Assembly (NCBI GenBank): GCA_020722365.1 | Contig: DYKY01000006.1 | Location: 1 to 47,114 of the forward strand | Length of the DNA: 47,114 nt | From: Thermoflexus sp. | GTDB lineage: Bacteria; Chloroflexota; Anaerolineae; B4-G1; SLSP01 | Direction: 5' to 3' | In this document: positions 44,554-47,114 of the stretch, in pieces | Layout of the letters: each line of letters starts with the position of its first letter | How positions within the stretch are numbered: position 1 is the first letter of the stretch | Position numbers and translations under genes: made by a program | Notes under the pieces: model-generated | Told to the model about the DNA's origin: nothing | What the model saw: the letters and a program-made list of their open reading frames with translations, nothing else | Database searches by the model: none

Positions 44554-46188
44554 TCAACCAAACAGTGCAGAAGTTGCATCGGCGATGTCGATGCCTTTGC
44601 CGGCGATCTCGCCATACAAGTCTTGATAGTCGCGGGTGCGCACGACAATCGGCATAGGCACGGCGTGACCGAGGATAAGCGCCTGCTGCCGGGTCTCCAG
44701 GCGCGCCAGCACTTCCCGCAGCGCCGCCGTCCCTGCCAGACCCGAAAAGACGGCGCGAATGTCGTTCTCCTCGTCCAGCAGCGCCGTCACCCGCGTGCCG
44801 ATCTGGCTCATCACCTCCGGGTCGATGCCGCTCGGTCGCTGATCCACTACCAGCAGGGTGACGTTGTACTTGCGCATCTCCCGCGCAATTGTGCCGAAGA
44901 TGGTGTGGCGCGCAATCGCCGGATCGAGGAACTTGTGCGCCTCTTCGATAGTGATGATCAACGGGCGCGGTTCGCTGTCCTTGCCGCCGAGCGCCGATTC
45001 CTTGCGATCCACGTATGCTTTGTGAATCCGCCGGGTGATGTAGTTCGCCACCAGGATGTAGGCTTCGAGGGCGTTGCCGTAACGGCCAAACTCCAAAACC
45101 ACACTGACATTGCTGTTGATATAGTCGAGGATGCGGCCAATCGGGTCGTCGGTGGCCCTGTCCACCAGAAAATCGAAACGCCGCAGTTGCTCCAGTTTGC
45201 GTTTGATCGCGCCGAGCGTGCCTTCGTGCAACTGATTGTTTTCGAGAATGGTAATCAGGGCTTCGTCCGGCTCTTCGGCCAGCAGACGGCGTACCCAGGA
45301 CGGGCCAAGCCGACGCCGTAGCATATACAGTGCGTTCGTCTGCACGTCGGTGAAGCCGAACAGCGGGGCCAGCATTTCCAGATCCTCCGGCTCCAATTGA
45401 TCGTAGCCGATGGAGACTTTGAAATCCACCTTGCTGCCGCGCCGTTGTGACGACTCGGGATCGAGGGTGAACACGCTCACCCGCCCGTCAAAAAAGAGTT
45501 GGCGCAGTCCTTTGACGTCCTGTTTGGCTTCGTCCTGGCTCTTCCAGCCGTACTCGTTGTGCATGTCGAAGATCAGGTTGACGGCGGCGCGCTCCTGGAT
45601 GATGCCCGCCAGTACCATGCGCGTGAGGAAAGTCTTGCCGGTGCCGCTTTTTCCAAAGATGCCGCTGGAGCGTTCGACAAAGCGCTGCAAATCCAACGCG
45701 ATACGCGTGCCCTCCATCTCCAAAGGCTCACCGATGTAGAACCGGCCGGGTTCGTCGGGGTCGCCGAAGACTTGGGCGACTTCTTCCGGCGTGGCTTCGT
45801 ACACGCGCGTGAAGTGCGCGGGGATGGTTTTGGCGGGTCGCACGTTGCCATCTTCGACGACCAACATCGGCGTGATGTGCATCTGCCCGTAGGTGAGTGT
45901 GCCGCGATAAACCTGCGCCAGGAAGCCGTCCGGGTCCTCCGGCGGCGACTGCTCCACCTCCGGGTGACGGCTTGCCAATGTCACGTCGGTGATCATCCCA
46001 AAGAAGCGGCGCTCCGTCTGCCCGCGTACAACGACGTAACGGCCCACCGCCAGCCCTTCGATGAGTCGGTTGGGCGACAGCTTGGCCTCCAGACCCTTGC
46101 TGAGGCTGCCGCTGACGACCGCGCCTAACACGGTCGGCTCTACCGGCTTAGGCCGTGGAAACCAGGCATCCAGTTCACTCTCGCTCAT
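44554..46188 (-). CDS. HerA-like ATPase (FtsK/HerA superfamily)
   Basis: 544 residues. A HAS-barrel-like N-terminal region (about 15-130) is followed by the P-loop GKSGTGKT at 179-186 and Walker B IITIEEAHKFL near 410. After it come FGTIAREMRKYNVTLLVVDQRPS and a C-terminal VMSQIGTRVTALL segment as in the HerA hexamer. HerA works with the NurA nuclease in DNA end resection in archaea and some bacteria; nurA is not visible here, so the partner is unknown. AGGAGG precedes the ATG. Confidence 0.88.
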   Translation of the reverse strand: MSESELDAWFPRPKPVEPTVLGAVVSGSLSKGLEAKLSPNRLIEGLAVGRYVVVRGQTERRFFGMITDVTLASRHPEVEQSPPEDPDGFLAQVYRGTLTYGQMHITPMLVVEDGNVRPAKTIPAHFTRVYEATPEEVAQVFGDPDEPGRFYIGEPLEMEGTRIALDLQRFVERSSGIFGKSGTGKTFLTRMVLAGIIQERAAVNLIFDMHNEYGWKSQDEAKQDVKGLRQLFFDGRVSVFTLDPESSQRRGSKVDFKVSIGYDQLEPEDLEMLAPLFGFTDVQTNALYMLRRRLGPSWVRRLLAEEPDEALITILENNQLHEGTLGAIKRKLEQLRRFDFLVDRATDDPIGRILDYINSNVSVVLEFGRYGNALEAYILVANYITRRIHKAYVDRKESALGGKDSEPRPLIITIEEAHKFLDPAIARHTIFGTIAREMRKYNVTLLVVDQRPSGIDPEVMSQIGTRVTALLDEENDIRAVFSGLAGTAALREVLARLETRQQALILGHAVPMPIVVRTRDYQDLYGEIAGKGIDIADATSALFG

Positions 46189-46293
46189 AACGCCTCCTGT
46201 GCAAGCTTTGAGTCCTCAATACGTGCAAATCTCGCGCATGAAATGATGCGTCCCATACTACCGGCCGGTGAGCCTCTGCGGTACTGAATCCGT

Positions 46294-47114
46294 TTACTCT
46301 GTGGCGAGATCTTGGAGTATTTTAGCGAACCCGTCGAGCGATAGGTTGCCCTTCACGCGGATACGGGGCCATGTGTACCGGTTGTCCAGCCGCAGTTCGG
46401 TTCCCCAGGCGGTGGTCACTGCGCCCCAATATCCGGCGGATTCTACTACGGCAATGGTGTCGTCATCATAACGCCCGGAAGGATAGCAGAAAAAGCGCAC
46501 GGGGCGTCCGCTGTGCGCCTCGACCGCTTCGCGCGCGCCCAAGATTTGATAGACGAGAAATTCGTAGGAGCGCGCGGTGAGGTCGTAATGGTCACGGCCA
46601 TGCGCCTGCATCGACATGCCGGCATCGGCCATCGCCCGCACGTCATTCCAGGTGAGATACTGGGGCGCTTCGTAGTGTGCGGGGGTCGCCAGCAGGAAAA
46701 ATTCACCCACAAAGCCGTACTTTTGTAGCAGCGGCAGCGCGTCGGTGTAGGCGTCTTTGTAGCCATCATCGAACGTCAGCACAATGGGCTTCTCCGGCAG
46801 AGGTTTGCCGGTCGTCAGCGTTTCGTAGATGTCCGCCAGCAGGACGCTCTGATAGCCCTGCGATTGCAGGTATTGCAGTTGTTCCTCGAAGTGCGCCGGG
46901 ATCACAGTCAGATCGCGGCGATACACATCTGCGTCGGGCGGAAGTTCGGAGATGTAGTGGTACATCAGGATCGGCACATGCACGGCCTCCGGCGGTGGGG
47001 GATAAGTAGGCGTCGGTGAAGGTGGGAGAGGTGTCTCCAGCGGTGATACGGGTGGCTCCGGTGTGACCGCGAGTGTAGGCGTGGCTGTAGGTTCGGGTGT
47101 CGGTACAGGTGTAG
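46294..47114 (-). CDS. Polysaccharide deacetylase, 5' end beyond window
   Basis: The catalytic NodB-type domain is complete: VPILMYHYISE, the metal Asp in LTFDDGYKD, HGRDH as the HXXXH motif, and FFCYPSGRYDDD. It removes acetyl groups from peptidoglycan or a glycan. In front of it the same frame stays open to the window edge for about 43 codons of Pro/Thr-rich sequence, so the gene starts outside; the missing part should carry a signal peptide or lipobox. A GTG at 46983 is not a convincing start. Confidence 0.9.
   Translation of the reverse strand, partial: TPVPTPEPTATPTLAVTPEPPVSPLETPLPPSPTPTYPPPPEAVHVPILMYHYISELPPDADVYRRDLTVIPAHFEEQLQYLQSQGYQSVLLADIYETLTTGKPLPEKPIVLTFDDGYKDAYTDALPLLQKYGFVGEFFLLATPAHYEAPQYLTWNDVRAMADAGMSMQAHGRDHYDLTARSYEFLVYQILGAREAVEAHSGRPVRFFCYPSGRYDDDTIAVVESAGYWGAVTTAWGTELRLDNRYTWPRIRVKGNLSLDGFAKILQDLATE

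Noticed and set aside
44554-46188. HerA-type anti-phage defence system together with the PLD-like gene
   Set aside because: The HerA-like protein has the housekeeping HAS-barrel layout and no SIR2, DUF4297 or nuclease partner adjacent. The PLD-like protein is membrane-anchored, faces outward and belongs with the signalling genes instead.

Overview
The window reads as a piece of a GC-rich bacterial chromosome, most likely from the phylum Chloroflexota (Anaerolineae or Caldilineae-like). This is an inference from gene style: LysM/L,D-transpeptidase and Pro/Thr-linker surface proteins, an AmaP-like protein next to ScpB, an adenosine-specific kinase, a HerA-type ATPase, many GT4 glycosyltransferases, and heptamer-repeat spacers. 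No 16S rRNA is present, so the placement cannot be settled here. Gene density is high, with GTG and TTG starts and good Shine-Dalgarno sites. There is no prophage, CRISPR array or complete insertion sequence.

Layout. 1-3.9 kb: an octamer repeat, a MITE-like inverted-repeat element, an Rcp1-like response regulator, a heptamer array, a RACo-like corrinoid-protein activase and the 3' remnant of a PA14/golvesin-like surface gene. 3.9-11.1 kb (+): L,D-transpeptidase, SdrD-B-like surface protein, ThiI, an AmaP/Asp23-like protein, ScpB and a large flippase-like protein with an extra extracellular domain. 10.9-14.9 kb (-): NUDIX hydrolase, an unknown helical protein, adenosine-specific kinase, a CinA-like protein and two receiver proteins, one frameshifted. 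15-19.4 kb (+): gyrA with a structured leader, then an AlbA/Schlafen-type ATP-binding regulator. 19.5-24.8 kb (-): a three-gene NatAB-like ABC exporter, AzlCD and a DUF218 protein. 25-28.3 kb (+): M24 peptidase, acyltransferase and tsaD, followed by a terminator and a second MITE-like element.

28.6-36.1 kb (-): a glycosyltransferase, a site-2 protease overlapping an Lgt-like protein, and a classical translation/transcription block tRNA-Thr(UGU)-tRNA-Tyr-tRNA-Thr(GGU)-tRNA-Trp-secE-nusG-rplK-rplA-[L10 leader]-rplJ-rplL. Tandem sigma-70-like promoters precede it. tuf and rpmG are not between the tRNAs and secE, and rpoBC does not follow rplL. 36.2-41.1 kb (+): a divergent cell-surface glycan cluster of three GT4 enzymes with a clearly AT-richer GT-C-like membrane protein. 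41.1-47.1 kb (-): a membrane-anchored phospholipase-D-like protein, a small unknown protein, a dual-specificity phosphatase, a receiver-histidine kinase, a HerA-like ATPase and a polysaccharide deacetylase that runs off the window.

The most unusual points are: the two MITE-like elements; recurrent seven-base repeats, different in sequence at each site, confined to spacers; the flippase fusion; the Lgt-like protein lacking apparent catalytic residues and overlapping a site-2 protease; the strongly acidic NusG extension; the structured gyrA leader; and the AT-rich gene in the glycan cluster. I did not find a clearly new multi-gene system. The best candidates for new biology are the flippase fusion and the Lgt-like/site-2-protease pair.
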